A stretch of 64,000 nt of DNA. Origin: Caldimonas mangrovi. GTDB lineage: Bacteria; Pseudomonadota; Gammaproteobacteria; Burkholderiales; Burkholderiaceae_C. The notes beneath the pieces were generated by a model, which was given only the letters and a program-made list of their open reading frames with translations, searched no databases and was not told the DNA's origin. Positions 36,222 through 43,256 of the stretch are shown here, piece after piece; position 1 is the first letter of the stretch; each line of letters begins with the position of its first letter. The position numbers and the translations under genes were made by a program. The DNA is taken from contig NZ_JAMKFE010000007.1 of the NCBI RefSeq assembly GCF_023721835.1, positions 186,001 to 250,000 on the forward strand. The letters run 5' to 3'.

Positions 36222-36827
36222 CTACCTGCTGCCCGCCGTGACCAGCAGCACGATGGTGTCGTGCAGCTCCGTCTTGGCCTGCGCGGCCGTGATCTCGCCC
36301 GAAGCAGCCGCATACGACAAGGCTTCGGCCGCGCCGAGCATCGCCCGCACGCGCAGCCGGGTCAAACGGCTGCCACCCGCAAAGGGCGCCAGCACCTTGC
36401 GGCACTTTTCGTGGAACGCGTTCGAACACTCGCGCTTCACCTGTTCGAGTTCCGGCGCACCGGCCAAGGCCCCCACGATGCCGGGGATCTCGCGGCCCTG
36501 GGCCAGCACACAGTCGACATAGGTGGACGCGATGACCTTCGCCTTGGCGGGAAGCGTCTTCGCGCTCGCTGCGATGGCAGCATCGATGATCGCGACCTGC
36601 CGCTGATCGAAGTCCAGGTACAGCGCCGCGATCAGCCCGTTGCGCGTCTTGAAATGGTCGTAGACCACCGGCTTGGCCACCTGAGCGTGTGCTGCGAGCC
36701 GCCCGAGCGTCAGTGCATCCATGTCTTCGTCTCGCAGCAGCTCCCAGGCAGCGGCAATGAGCTGTCGATAACGGGCCTCACGCGTGAGGCGCTGGCGGGG
36801 CGGTGCTGTGGTCAATTCAGGGTGCAC
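36222..36827 (-). CDS. TetR/AcrR-family regulator
   Basis: About 201 residues from a GTG at 36827. N-terminal TetR HTH: REARYRQLIAAAWELLRDEDMDALTLGRLAAHAQVAKPVVYDHFKTRNGLIAALY. The helical C-terminal ligand domain is not diagnostic. The longer frame to 36908 would read through the operator and overlap the divergent gene, so a GTG or TTG start near 36815-36827 is preferred; this is uncertain. It faces a quinone-reductase-type gene across a large inverted repeat, so it probably represses that gene and itself. Confidence 0.82.
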   Translation of the reverse strand: MHPELTTAPPRQRLTREARYRQLIAAAWELLRDEDMDALTLGRLAAHAQVAKPVVYDHFKTRNGLIAALYLDFDQRQVAIIDAAIAASAKTLPAKAKVIASTYVDCVLAQGREIPGIVGALAGAPELEQVKRECSNAFHEKCRKVLAPFAGGSRLTRLRVRAMLGAAEALSYAAASGEITAAQAKTELHDTIVLLVTAGSR

Positions 36828-36832
36828 GTCGG

Positions 36833-36886
36833 GGTTATATACGAATGGTACATTGCGAACCGTCAACCTACCAAACGTATATAACC
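36833..36886. promoter_or_regulatory. long inverted-repeat operator for the TetR regulator
   Basis: The left arm GGTTATATACGAATGGTA (36833-36850) is mirrored by TACCAAACGTATATAACC (36869-36886) with only two mismatches, separated by 18 bp. It fills the gap between the divergent genes. Two TetR dimers, or one at each arm, could bind. The AT-rich arms stand out from the GC-rich surroundings. Confidence 0.7.
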
Positions 36887-36900
36887 GCAAAGGAATCCCC

Positions 36901-37515
36901 ATGCACACCCTTGTTGTCGTCGCCCATCCTCATCGCGATTCCGTCACTCACGCCGTGGCGTCCAAGGTCGCCGACGGCCTGCACCTCGAGGGGCACACGT
37001 CCGAGATCGCCGACCTGGCAGCGGAGGGTTTCGATCCCCGCTTCACGCTGCACGACGTGGCGGTGCACCGCGAAAAGCGCGCGCCGGCCGACGACGTGCT
37101 CGCCGAGCAGGCACGCATCGACCGCGCCGACGCGCTGGTGCTGGTCTACCCGATCTACTGGTGGTCTTTCCCGGCCCTGCTCAAGGGCTGGATCGACCGG
37201 GTGTTTTCCAACGGATGGGCCTATGACGAACGGCCCGGCACGCCGCTGGTGAAAAAGCTGCACCACCTGCCGGTGACGCTGGTGGCCATCGGCGGGGCCG
37301 ACTGGCGCACGTATGCACGGCACGGCTATTTCGGCGCCATGAAAACCCAGATCGACCACGGCATCTTCGACTACTGCGGAGCCCGCGTGCTGCGGTCCGA
37401 GTTGCTGCTCGAACCGGCCGACGGCGACTGGAACGCCAACTTCGAGACGGCCAGGGCCCTGGGCCGCAAGGTGGCCGCAGTCCGGGTCGCCCACGCGGAA
37501 GCGCTCGCGACCTGA
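36901..37515 (+). CDS. NAD(P)H quinone oxidoreductase, flavodoxin-like fold
   Basis: 204 residues. The flavodoxin_2 family is indicated by LVVVAHPHRDSVTHAVA at the N-terminus, the FMN/FAD-loop region VLVYPIYWWSFPALLKGWIDRVFSNGWAY and TLVAIGGADWRTYARHGYFGAM. Such enzymes (MdaB, KefF, NQO-like) reduce quinones or electrophiles by two electrons. AAAGGAATCCCC precedes the ATG. It is likely controlled by the divergent TetR protein, suggesting induction by quinone-like or electrophilic compounds. Confidence 0.87.
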   Translation: MHTLVVVAHPHRDSVTHAVASKVADGLHLEGHTSEIADLAAEGFDPRFTLHDVAVHREKRAPADDVLAEQARIDRADALVLVYPIYWWSFPALLKGWIDRVFSNGWAYDERPGTPLVKKLHHLPVTLVAIGGADWRTYARHGYFGAMKTQIDHGIFDYCGARVLRSELLLEPADGDWNANFETARALGRKVAAVRVAHAEALAT

Positions 37516-37541
37516 CCGGGGCAGCGGGCCTCGCGATGGCC

Positions 37542-38426
37542 TCAGCCGCGCGACTCGGCGGCCAGCGCCGAGAGCAGCCACTGCTCGAGCCGCCGGATGC
37601 CGCGATGCTCGCTGCGCTGTGGCGGGTAGGTCAGGAAGTAGGCGTGCCCGCTGTCGACCTCGATTTCGAACGGCTTGACGAGGCGGCCGTCGGCGAGCAG
37701 TTCGGGAAACATCGACGCGTCGGCGACCGCCACGCCCAGGCCGCGCTCGGCGCTCTGGAGGCACATGTCCACGGTCTCGAACATCTGCTCCGGTGCGCCA
37801 CCGGTCCCGTCCAGGCCCGCCCCTCGCAGCCACGTCAGCCACTCGTGCCGTTGCGCGCTGGCATGGAGCAGCGTGCAACGTGCCAGGTCGCGCGGCTCGC
37901 GAAGGCCGGCGGCTACCTGGGGCGAGCACAGCGGCACCAGCTTCTCGCGCATCAGCGGCACCTCGACCACATGAGGCCACCCGCCCTTGCCGTGCGCGAC
38001 GATCACGTCGGCGTCCGACTTGCTGAAGTCGGGCGCCGCCGTCCAGTGGATCGCCACGCGGATCTCCAGGCCGGGCATGTACGCCTGCAAGGCCGGCAAG
38101 CGCGGCAGGAACCACCTCACCGCCATCGTGGGCGGGAACTGAACCGTCAGGCTTTCGGTGAGCCGCCTCACACGGGCGCTCGCCTCGGCGAGTGACGCGA
38201 GTGCCTCCTGCACCGGCCCGAGCAGCTCCTGGCCTTCGGGCGTGAGCCCCAGCCCGCGTGGCAGGCGCACGAACAGCGGGCAGCCGTAGTACTCCTCGAG
38301 CAACTGCACCTGCCGGCTCACCGCGCCTTGGGTGAGGTTCATGCGTGAGGCAGCGCCCGTGAAGCTGCCGGCCTGGGCGGCAGCCAGAAAAGCTTGAAGC
38401 GCGTAAAGAGGGGGGAGCGCGGGCAT
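37542..38426 (-). CDS. LysR-type regulator, GcvA-like
   Basis: 294 residues. HTH at the N-terminus: LYALQAFLAAAQAGSFTGAASRMNLTQGAVSRQVQLLEEYYG, followed by a LysR substrate domain (VQFPPTMAVRWFLPRLPALQAYMPGLEIRV) of the GcvA/AmpR type. Start at ATG 38426, the second Met of the frame, because it begins at the usual distance before the HTH. Divergent from the NTF2-like gene at 38633, which is a candidate target. Confidence 0.87.
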   Translation of the reverse strand: MPALPPLYALQAFLAAAQAGSFTGAASRMNLTQGAVSRQVQLLEEYYGCPLFVRLPRGLGLTPEGQELLGPVQEALASLAEASARVRRLTESLTVQFPPTMAVRWFLPRLPALQAYMPGLEIRVAIHWTAAPDFSKSDADVIVAHGKGGWPHVVEVPLMREKLVPLCSPQVAAGLREPRDLARCTLLHASAQRHEWLTWLRGAGLDGTGGAPEQMFETVDMCLQSAERGLGVAVADASMFPELLADGRLVKPFEIEVDSGHAYFLTYPPQRSEHRGIRRLEQWLLSALAAESRG

Positions 38427-38632
38427 CGTCAGGACGACGGAACGCGGTTGCGCCACGTCGCGCTTGCTGCGGGGGTAGCCACCATGGAAGCAGTGTACTG
38501 AAGCGGGTTGCAGGCATGCGCGGCCCGCATGGCTGGCCCCAGAAACTTTGGCTTGTGGCTGCAGTGGGGCCTTCCTACGATGGCCATACCCCCGACAAAC
38601 GGCATCCGCCCACCCACCGACAGCCCGCGGCC

Positions 38633-39067
38633 ATGACCATGATCATCAGCTCCAACGCCCTGAACTACCTGGCCGTCGTCCGCCGCTGCCTGGACCTGCT
38701 GGCCGGCGACGACGCGCCTGCTGCAGCCGCGATGTTCAGCCCCACCGCCGTCGTGCACTGCCCGCTGGGGGGCGTGCAGACCGCGGCCATCTACTTCGAG
38801 GCGCTGGCGTCGGCACCCCGCCGCACCGCCGCCCAGGACGAGCGGCTTTTCGTCAGTGCCAGCGGGTCGCGCTCGGTCTGCGCGTGGCTCGCGCGCGAGT
38901 GGCAGCTTTCCGGCGGAACACGCATCTGCTTGCCCTGCATCGACGTCTTCGACTTCGACGAGCACGGCCTGATCGACCAGTTGACCATCTTCCATGACTG
39001 TGCGGCATTCCAACAGGCCGGCGACGACGCGTATCGCAACGCGCAAGCGCGGCTCCCCGTCGGTTGA
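38633..39067 (+). CDS. NTF2/SnoaL-like protein
   Basis: 144 residues. The pattern YLAVVRRCLDLLAGDDAPAAAAMFSPTAVVHCPL followed by strands with CAWLAREWQLSGGTRICLPCIDVFDFDEHGLIDQLTIFHD is that of the cone-shaped NTF2-like fold (nuclear transport factor 2 family). Members include small isomerases, hydrolases and binding proteins, so no reaction is assigned. It follows a divergent LysR gene and precedes a VOC protein by about 70 bp. Confidence 0.7.
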   Translation: MTMIISSNALNYLAVVRRCLDLLAGDDAPAAAAMFSPTAVVHCPLGGVQTAAIYFEALASAPRRTAAQDERLFVSASGSRSVCAWLAREWQLSGGTRICLPCIDVFDFDEHGLIDQLTIFHDCAAFQQAGDDAYRNAQARLPVG

Positions 39068-39135
39068 ACCCGTCCCCGCCCCCTGCAGCCAGGCCGCAAT
39101 GCAGGATCCATTCACACCACAGAAGGAGAACCTCG

Positions 39136-39567
39136 ATGCCCAAAATGATCTTCGTGAACCTACCCGTGCGCGACCTCGCCGCGTCGACCCGCTTCTACGA
39201 GGCGCTCGGTTGCGAGAAGAACCCGCAGTTCAGTGACCAGAACGCGTCGTCCATGGTGTGGTCCGACACCATCACGATCCAGTTGCTGACCCGCGAGTAC
39301 TTCGCGACCTTCGCCACCCGGGCCACCGCTGATGCGCACCAGACCACCGAGGTGATGCTGGCGCTGACGCTGGACAGCCGCGCGCAGGTCGACGCCGCCG
39401 CCGACGCGGCGGCGGCCGCCGGCGGCCGGGCCGACGTGCGCGCCAAGATGGACATGGGCTTCATGTACAACCGGGCGGTCGACGACCCCGACGGCCACGT
39501 GCTCGAGTTCGTCTGGATGGACTTCGAAGCGGCAACGGCTGAAATGGCGGCTGCGCAGGGGCAGTAG
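39136..39567 (+). CDS. VOC-family (glyoxalase-like) protein
   Basis: 143 residues with two beta-alpha-beta-beta-beta modules: MIFVNLPVRDLAASTRFYEALGCEKN and MGFMYNRAVDDPDGHVLEFVWMD, the latter with the conserved Asp-Pro-Asp-Gly and metal-ligand Glu. Strong ribosome binding site AAGGAGAACC. Proteins of this subgroup are often annotated as lactoylglutathione lyase-like, without proven substrates. A low-complexity Ala stretch lies between the modules. Confidence 0.85.
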   Translation: MPKMIFVNLPVRDLAASTRFYEALGCEKNPQFSDQNASSMVWSDTITIQLLTREYFATFATRATADAHQTTEVMLALTLDSRAQVDAAADAAAAAGGRADVRAKMDMGFMYNRAVDDPDGHVLEFVWMDFEAATAEMAAAQGQ

Positions 39568-39588
39568 GCACACATCCGCGCCACGGCC

Positions 39589-40488
39589 TCATCGGGCCTG
39601 GGTCAACGCGGCCTGAGCGCAGGCCGGTGCAAACACCTCCCGGGCGAAGTCCTCGGCGGTGGTCGGCTGCACGGCGACCGGCCCCGCCGCCACCGAGGCC
39701 AGCGCTGCGGTGGACAGCCAGCGGGCCAGCGCCTCGAGCTGGTCCGCTGCGTCGGCTGACAGGCCCTCCGCGCGCAAGGCCGCCTTCATCTCGGCGGGTG
39801 CCACCTGCAGGTATTGCAGGCCGGGGTTGCCGGTTGCGGCACCGAGTGCACCGGCCACCGCGCGCGTCGTCATGTGCGTTGGAGCGTGCAGCACCAGCAC
39901 CCCCTGGTGCTGTGGTGTCACCAGCTCCCTCGCGGCCACGGCCGCGACGTCGCGCGTCGCCACCAGGGGAATCGGCACGTCGGGCGCTTCCATGCCCGCC
40001 AACGGCCCGCCGGCCGCCACCGTGGCGGCGGCCGCCAGGTAGTTCTCCATGAAGGAGCCGGGGCGCAGGTGCAGCAGGTCAATACCGTCGATCGCATCCA
40101 GTCGCCGTTCCTGGGCATGCAGGCCGACGATCGGGCCCGTGCCGGCCGGCAACTCGGCGCCAACGCTCGACAGGTTCACCACCCGCCGCACGCGGGCCCG
40201 GCGCAGCGCCTGTGCGACCGCCTCGCCGATGCGCGCCTGCGCCGCCCGCATGTGGGGCTCGGCGTAGCACGGCGGCGTCATGGTGTAGATGGCCGCTGCG
40301 CCGGCGAATGCCCGCTCGAGAAACGCACTGTCCGACGGATCGCCGATGGCGATCTGGGCACCGGCCTCTTGCAGCGGCGCCAGCGCGCCGGCATGGCGCC
40401 CGACGACGCGTGTCGCATGGCCGGCAGCCAGAAGGCGGCGGGCCAGTTGCGAGGTGATCTGGCCGTTGGAGCCGAGCAGGACGAACAT
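39589..40488 (-). CDS. NmrA/SDR-like NAD(P)-binding protein
   Basis: 299 residues. N-terminal Rossmann motif MFVLLGSNGQITSQLARRLLAAGH, then VVNLSSVGAELPAGTGPIVGLHAQERRLD and LHLRPGSFMENYLA, typical of atypical short-chain dehydrogenases of the NmrA or quinone-reductase-2 (QorB) type. There is no YxxxK catalytic pair in the usual place, so it may be a redox sensor or a quinone reductase. AAGGAAACTGCC precedes the ATG. Divergent from a LysR gene that probably regulates it. Confidence 0.85.
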   Translation of the reverse strand: MFVLLGSNGQITSQLARRLLAAGHATRVVGRHAGALAPLQEAGAQIAIGDPSDSAFLERAFAGAAAIYTMTPPCYAEPHMRAAQARIGEAVAQALRRARVRRVVNLSSVGAELPAGTGPIVGLHAQERRLDAIDGIDLLHLRPGSFMENYLAAAATVAAGGPLAGMEAPDVPIPLVATRDVAAVAARELVTPQHQGVLVLHAPTHMTTRAVAGALGAATGNPGLQYLQVAPAEMKAALRAEGLSADAADQLEALARWLSTAALASVAAGPVAVQPTTAEDFAREVFAPACAQAALTQAR

Positions 40489-40590
40489 GGCAGTTTCCTT
40501 GGAGTGGGTTGATGTGCCCGAATGATGCGCATCAACCTCGTTCGGATAAACCTCGAAACCGGGAAACGATTGTCCAGCGATACTTAACGA

Positions 40591-41475
40591 ATGAACCTGA
40601 CGCGGCTGGAAGCCTTTCTCACCGTCTGCGACGTCGGCAGCTTCACGGCGGCGGCCGAGCGCCTGGCCCTCACCAAGTCGGCCGTCAGCCAGCACGTCAG
40701 CACGCTGGAACGCGAACTGGGCGTGCAGCTGCTGCACCGCTCCACCCGCCGGCTCACCGTCACCGAGGCAGGCACCACGCTGCTGCGCGAGGGCCGCGCC
40801 CTGCTGGAACAGGCGCAGCAGCTGTCGGTTCGCACGCGCCGCCAGGCCGCGCAACTCAGCGGCGTGCTGCGCCTCACGTCGGCAGAAGACACCGCCGGCT
40901 ACGTCGCACCGCTGATCGCCGAATACCTGCGCCTGCATCCCGGCATGCAGGTGGAATACCGCCCGAGCGACCGGCTGCTGGACCTGGCGGCCGAAAGCAT
41001 GGACCTCAGCCTTCGTGCCACGCTCCGGCGCGATTCGAGCCTGCGCGCCGTCAGCCTGGCCGAGTTCGACGTCTGGTGCGTGGCAGCCCCGCAGTACCTG
41101 CAGGAAAAAGGGCACCCGAAGCGGCTGGAAGATCTTGCGTCGCACGCCTGGATCGCCTTCACGCTCATCCCGCACCCGTGGACTCTGCAGACGCGTGACG
41201 GCAAGCAATCAGTGCGGCTGCATCGAACCGTGGGCACCACCAGCAACGCCGGTGGGCGCGCACTGGCGGTGGCAGGGGCCGGCATCTTCGCCGCGCCTTC
41301 CTTCGTGCTGGAACCTGAAGTGGCGGCCGGGCGGCTGGTGCGGGTGCTGCCCGCGCTCAAGCTGCCGCAGGTCACGCTCTACGTCGCCTGGCCCGGCCGG
41401 GGCGAGCCGCCGTCGAAGACACGTGCGTTCATCGACCTGGCCAAGGCGCAACGTCGCCCGCGCGTTGCCCGGTAA
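40591..41475 (+). CDS. LysR-type regulator
   Basis: 294 residues: MNLTRLEAFLTVCDVGSFTAAAERLALTKSAVSQHVSTLERELG at the N-terminus and a substrate-binding domain with LRATLRRDSSLRAVSLAEFDVWCVAAPQYLQ. Divergent from the NmrA-like gene with about 100 bp between, the usual LysR/target layout. It is the last gene with ordinary chromosomal context before the RNA-repair island on its right. Confidence 0.88.
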   Translation: MNLTRLEAFLTVCDVGSFTAAAERLALTKSAVSQHVSTLERELGVQLLHRSTRRLTVTEAGTTLLREGRALLEQAQQLSVRTRRQAAQLSGVLRLTSAEDTAGYVAPLIAEYLRLHPGMQVEYRPSDRLLDLAAESMDLSLRATLRRDSSLRAVSLAEFDVWCVAAPQYLQEKGHPKRLEDLASHAWIAFTLIPHPWTLQTRDGKQSVRLHRTVGTTSNAGGRALAVAGAGIFAAPSFVLEPEVAAGRLVRVLPALKLPQVTLYVAWPGRGEPPSKTRAFIDLAKAQRRPRVAR

Positions 41476-41484
41476 GCGCGGCTT

Positions 41485-41859
41485 TCAGGAGGCGCCGGCG
41501 ATCACTTCCTTCATCGCCAGCTTCAGCCGCTTGCGTCCTTCGGCGTTGGTCGTGCGCCATGCTTTCAATGCCATGGACAGAAACTGCTGCTCGGCAGCGT
41601 TCAGCCCCTGCGGCTCATGCTCCTCGTCGAGCCACCCGTTCGGTTTGCCACAGGCCGCCTCGATCTGCCGTGCCAGCTTGTCGCCGATGGGCCGGTTGCT
41701 CTTGATCTGGCTCCACATGCTCGGGCTCATCTGCAGCTTCCGGGCGTAGGCCTGCTCCATGCCCTTGGGGGGCACCCCGGCGCGCATCTGATCTTCGGCA
41801 TAGAGCTGAAAGAGGCTCAAGACGTTTTGGCGTCGGTTGACGGTGATGTTGTCGGGCAC
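41485..41859 (-). CDS. small HTH-type protein, candidate repressor of the island promoters
   Basis: About 124 residues from a GTG at 41859. The central part (MEQAYARKLQMSPSMWSQIKSNRPIGDKLARQIEAACGKPNGWLDEEH) has the layout of a phage-repressor/XRE helix-turn-helix, with SPSMWSQIKSNR as the probable recognition helix. The C-terminal part is helical and basic. No good ribosome binding site is seen, so the start is uncertain and the message could be leaderless. It lies divergent from a promoter that has a near-perfect palindrome between -35 and -10. The same operator recurs at 59901, so this protein may control both units. Specific family unknown. Confidence 0.65.
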   Translation of the reverse strand: MPDNITVNRRQNVLSLFQLYAEDQMRAGVPPKGMEQAYARKLQMSPSMWSQIKSNRPIGDKLARQIEAACGKPNGWLDEEHEPQGLNAAEQQFLSMALKAWRTTNAEGRKRLKLAMKEVIAGAS

Positions 41860-41908
41860 GGTGTGGTGTCGAAGAAACGAGCATTCAAAGAAATATTGTC
41901 GCACCCGC

Positions 41909-41937
41909 TTGACGCTTAAGTGAAGAGTCTTTACAGT
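41909..41937 (+). promoter_or_regulatory. sigma-70 promoter with internal palindromic operator, copy 1
   Basis: TTGACG and TACAGT are separated by 17 bp. Between them and into the -10 lies GTGAAGAGTCTTTAC (41920-41934), an inverted repeat GT-AAGA-N-TCTT-AC. About 50 bp around it are nearly identical to 59870-59930. A repressor bound here would block RNA polymerase. A related TGAAGAGTTCA repeat occurs at about 41992. Confidence 0.75.
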
Positions 41938-42004
41938 CCACCTCCTCGCTGCGGTGAAGTCCGCGGCGCAACGAACTGACGCAACCCACACTGAAGAGTT
42001 CATC

Positions 42005-42208
42005 GTGAAAACCGAAGGCCACATCACCCATCGCTTGCTGCCCCTGCAGGGCCAGTGCGCGTTCGTGCGTGCGGCACTTGAAGGGTCGAGTCTGGGCATG
42101 GCCGGGGCCGCCGGCACGATGAATGAACTGCATCCCGTCGAGAGCCGGCGACCGGCCGTGTCGCTGGGCCAAGACGGCTGGATGCATCCGGGTAAGGGAG
42201 GCGCGTAG
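42005..42208 (+). CDS. small ORF in leader RNA, doubtful
   Basis: 67 codons from GTG, beginning VKTEGHITHRLLPLQGQ and ending DGWMHPGKGGA, between the operator-controlled promoter and a terminator. GAAGAG lies upstream as a possible ribosome binding site. No family recognised. It may be a real small protein, a regulatory leader ORF, or chance coding in a structured RNA. Confidence 0.35.
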   Translation: MKTEGHITHRLLPLQGQCAFVRAALEGSSLGMAGAAGTMNELHPVESRRPAVSLGQDGWMHPGKGGA

Positions 42209-42238
42209 ACCGCGCACCCTCCACTCGATCACCTGTCG

Positions 42239-42276
42239 AGGCCCGGTTCCGCAAGGATCCGGGCCTTTTTGCTTTT
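42239..42276 (+). terminator. intrinsic terminator ending the copy-1 leader
   Basis: AGGCCCGG pairs with CCGGGCCT (8 bp) and is followed by TTTTGCTTTT. It lies about 300 bp downstream of the promoter at 41909 and before the tRNA array. Either it ends a short transcript or it acts as an attenuator for the array and rtcB. Confidence 0.8.
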
Positions 42277-42311
42277 CTGCCGCCTGGGCCTTCATGGGCC
42301 GGGGCAGCCGC

Positions 42312-42386
42312 GACCGATCGGCCATCGGTCACCGTGCTCCACCCGGGACACACCGACGGGCAGTGCCGCCGGAATGCTCTTTAACA
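42312..42386 (+). promoter_or_regulatory. rRNA-type antitermination leader: boxB-like hairpin and boxA
   Basis: TGCTCTTTAACA at 42375-42386 is an exact match to the boxA element of bacterial rRNA leaders, bound by NusB/NusE to make RNA polymerase resistant to Rho. A hairpin GACCGAT/ATCGGTC (42312-42330) lies upstream in the position of boxB. The pair stands directly before an untranslated, tRNA-rich transcript, exactly the kind of RNA that needs antitermination. I cannot place the promoter for this transcript with confidence. Confidence 0.7.
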
Positions 42387-42393
42387 AGTTGCC

Positions 42394-42430
42394 GCGAGCC
42401 GCCTGCACCACTGGGTGCAAGCGGGCTCGC
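42394..42430 (+). ncRNA. stable hairpin between boxA and the first tRNA-like gene
   Basis: GCGAGCC pairs with GGCTCGC and TGCACC with GGTGCA around a short loop, with small bulges. It lies 8 bp before the acceptor stem of the first tRNA-like gene. It may be a processing signal (RNase III type) or a boxC-like part of the leader. Confidence 0.5.
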
Positions 42431-42437
42431 ACACGAA

Positions 42438-42513
42438 GCGGATATTGCTCAGCAGGGAAAGCGCGACCACGCCATGGTCGAGGCCCCGGGTTCAAGCCCC
42501 GGTATCCGCTCCA
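42438..42513 (+). tRNA. tRNA-Gly(GCC)-like with abnormal anticodon loop
   Basis: 76 nt. A perfect 7-bp acceptor (GCGGATA/TATCCGC), discriminator T and encoded CCA. D stem GCTC/AAGC has only three pairs. Anticodon stem CGACC/GGTCG with loop ACGCCAT: position 33 is C instead of the near-universal U, with GCC as anticodon. T arm CCGGG-TTCAAGC-CCCGG is normal. Glycine identity elements (G1-C72, C2-G71, C35, C36, U73) are kept while U33 is lost, so it could be charged but should decode badly. Confidence 0.8.
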
Positions 42514-42516
42514 ATG

Positions 42517-42675
42517 TCTCATTGCGGGTGTGCTTCGGCACAACGGCCGAGTACGTGCCCTCGAAAGCGCAGGGGCGGCCGGGATGTGCGTTGCGGGGAC
42601 GCCCGCATCGTGCAGCGAGACGCGTTTCAGCGGGGACTCCCCCCGCACTCGCGCCGGAGCACAACCGCAATGAGA
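42517..42675 (+). ncRNA. long-stem structured RNA in the tRNA array
   Basis: A 25-base arm beginning TCTCATTGCGG (42517-42541) is complementary to 42651-42675 (ending CCGCAATGAGA) with three mismatches; the outermost 11 bp are perfect. The loop of about 110 nt holds further hairpins, such as GATG-GCGT/ACGC-GCATC and GCGGGG/CCCCGC. No D- or T-arm sequence is recognisable. A long stem made by the RNA ends is the layout of Ro-binding Y RNAs, and a truncated rsr lies downstream, so a Y-like RNA is possible. Confidence 0.6.
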
Positions 42676-42680
42676 TCCGA

Positions 42681-42710
42681 GCCCGTGTGGCCAAGCCACC
42701 ACGGGCGCCA
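42681..42710 (+). ncRNA. mini-hairpin ending in GCCA, acceptor-stem mimic
   Basis: GCCCGTG pairs perfectly with CACGGGC, stacked on TGGC/GCCA with a CAA loop, and the 3' side is followed by G and CCA, as discriminator and tail of a tRNA. In effect it is an acceptor minihelix of about 30 nt. It may be a degenerate tRNA or a deliberate acceptor-stem mimic. The remaining 95 bp up to the next tRNA hold only weak stems. Confidence 0.4.
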
Positions 42711-42805
42711 GCAACAGAAGCCCTCGTCGAGCTCACGCTTCGAGGGTGGAAATCGGCCGCAACGATAGGGCGGCACCGGAACCCGTCACCGGAAACCTCA
42801 ATCGT

Positions 42806-42881
42806 GCTCCGTTGACTCAGTGGCCCGAGTGCCGGCCTGTCCAGCCGGAAGCCGCGGGTTCGAATCCCGCACGGGGCGCCA
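42806..42881 (+). tRNA. tRNA-Asp(GUC)-like
   Basis: 76 nt. Acceptor GCTCCGT/ACGGGGC (one T-G pair), D arm ACTC-AGTGGCCC-GAGT, anticodon arm CCGGC-CTGTCCA-GCCGG with anticodon GTC, variable AAGCC, T arm GCGGG-TTCGAAT-CCCGC, discriminator G and encoded CCA. It folds completely. The unusual points are C at position 37, where a purine is normal, and A at 38, where AspRS usually expects C. It may or may not work in translation. Confidence 0.85.
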
Positions 42882-42890
42882 GCATTCACT

Positions 42891-42968
42891 GCCTCTTTAG
42901 CTCAGTTGGATCAGAGCACCGGTCTACGAAGCCGGAGGTCGCACGTTTGAGTCGTGCAGGAGGCGCCA
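42891..42968 (+). tRNA. tRNA-Arg(ACG)-like with altered T loop
   Basis: 78 nt. Acceptor GCCTCTT/AGGAGGC with a wobble pair, D arm GCTC-AGTTGGATCA-GAGC, anticodon arm CCGGT-CTACGAA-GCCGG with anticodon ACG, T arm GCACG-TTTGAGT-CGTGC, G73 and encoded CCA. Base 56 is T instead of the invariant C, which removes the G19-C56 tertiary pair that holds the elbow together. Otherwise intact. Confidence 0.82.
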
Positions 42969-42975
42969 GTTCATC

Positions 42976-43050
42976 TCTCGCGTAGCTCAATGGCAGAGCA
43001 CCGTCTTGATAAGGCGGGGATCGGTGGATCGTTCCCACCCGCGAGGACCC
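42976..43050 (+). tRNA. tRNA-Ile(GAU)-like with inverted T-loop pair and CCC tail
   Basis: 75 nt. Acceptor TCTCGCG/CGCGAGG, D arm GCTC-AATGGCA-GAGC, anticodon arm CCGTC-TTGATAA-GGCGG with anticodon GAT, T arm GGTGG-ATCGTTC-CCACC, A73. In the T loop positions 54 and 58 are A and T, the reverse of the normal T54-A58 pair. The 3' end reads CCC instead of CCA. These changes argue against ordinary tRNA function. Confidence 0.8.
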
Positions 43051-43056
43051 CTTCGT

Positions 43057-43132
43057 CTCGGTGTAGCGCAGTCGGAAGCGCGCATGCCTTGGGCGCATGA
43101 GGTCGTCCGTTCGAGCCGGACCACCGAGACCA
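43057..43132 (+). tRNA. tRNA-Pro(UGG)
   Basis: 76 nt. Acceptor CTCGGTG/CACCGAG with the C1-G72 pair typical of proline tRNAs, D arm GCGC-AGTCGGAA-GCGC, anticodon arm CATGC-CTTGGGC-GCATG with anticodon TGG, T arm GTCCG-TTCGAGC-CGGAC, A73 and encoded CCA. This is the most normal member of the array and could be a working tRNA-Pro. Confidence 0.9.
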
Positions 43133-43155
43133 TCCGTGTTGACGTGTGCTCAGGC

Positions 43156-43229
43156 GTGGCCGTAGCTCAATGGCGGAGCCGCGGGTTGTGGTCCCGCTGG
43201 TGTCGGTTCGATTCCGACCGGTCACCCCT
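43156..43229 (+). tRNA. tRNA-His(GUG)-like without CCA
   Basis: 74 nt. Acceptor GTGGCCG/CGGTCAC with one wobble, D arm GCTC-AATGGCG-GAGC, anticodon arm GCGGG-TTGTGGT-CCCGC with anticodon GTG, T arm GTCGG-TTCGATT-CCGAC, C73. The base before position 1 is C, not the G-1 required for histidine identity in bacteria, and the tail is CCT instead of CCA. The body folds perfectly. Probably not chargeable without processing. Confidence 0.82.
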
Positions 43230-43256
43230 GAGCGCATCGATTCAAACCGCAACGCC

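Noticed and set aside
42277-42374. search for a sigma-54 or sigma-70 promoter just before boxA
   Set aside because: Several GG-N10-GC spacings occur by chance in this GC-rich DNA, but none has a proper -12 TTGC element; no promoter assigned.
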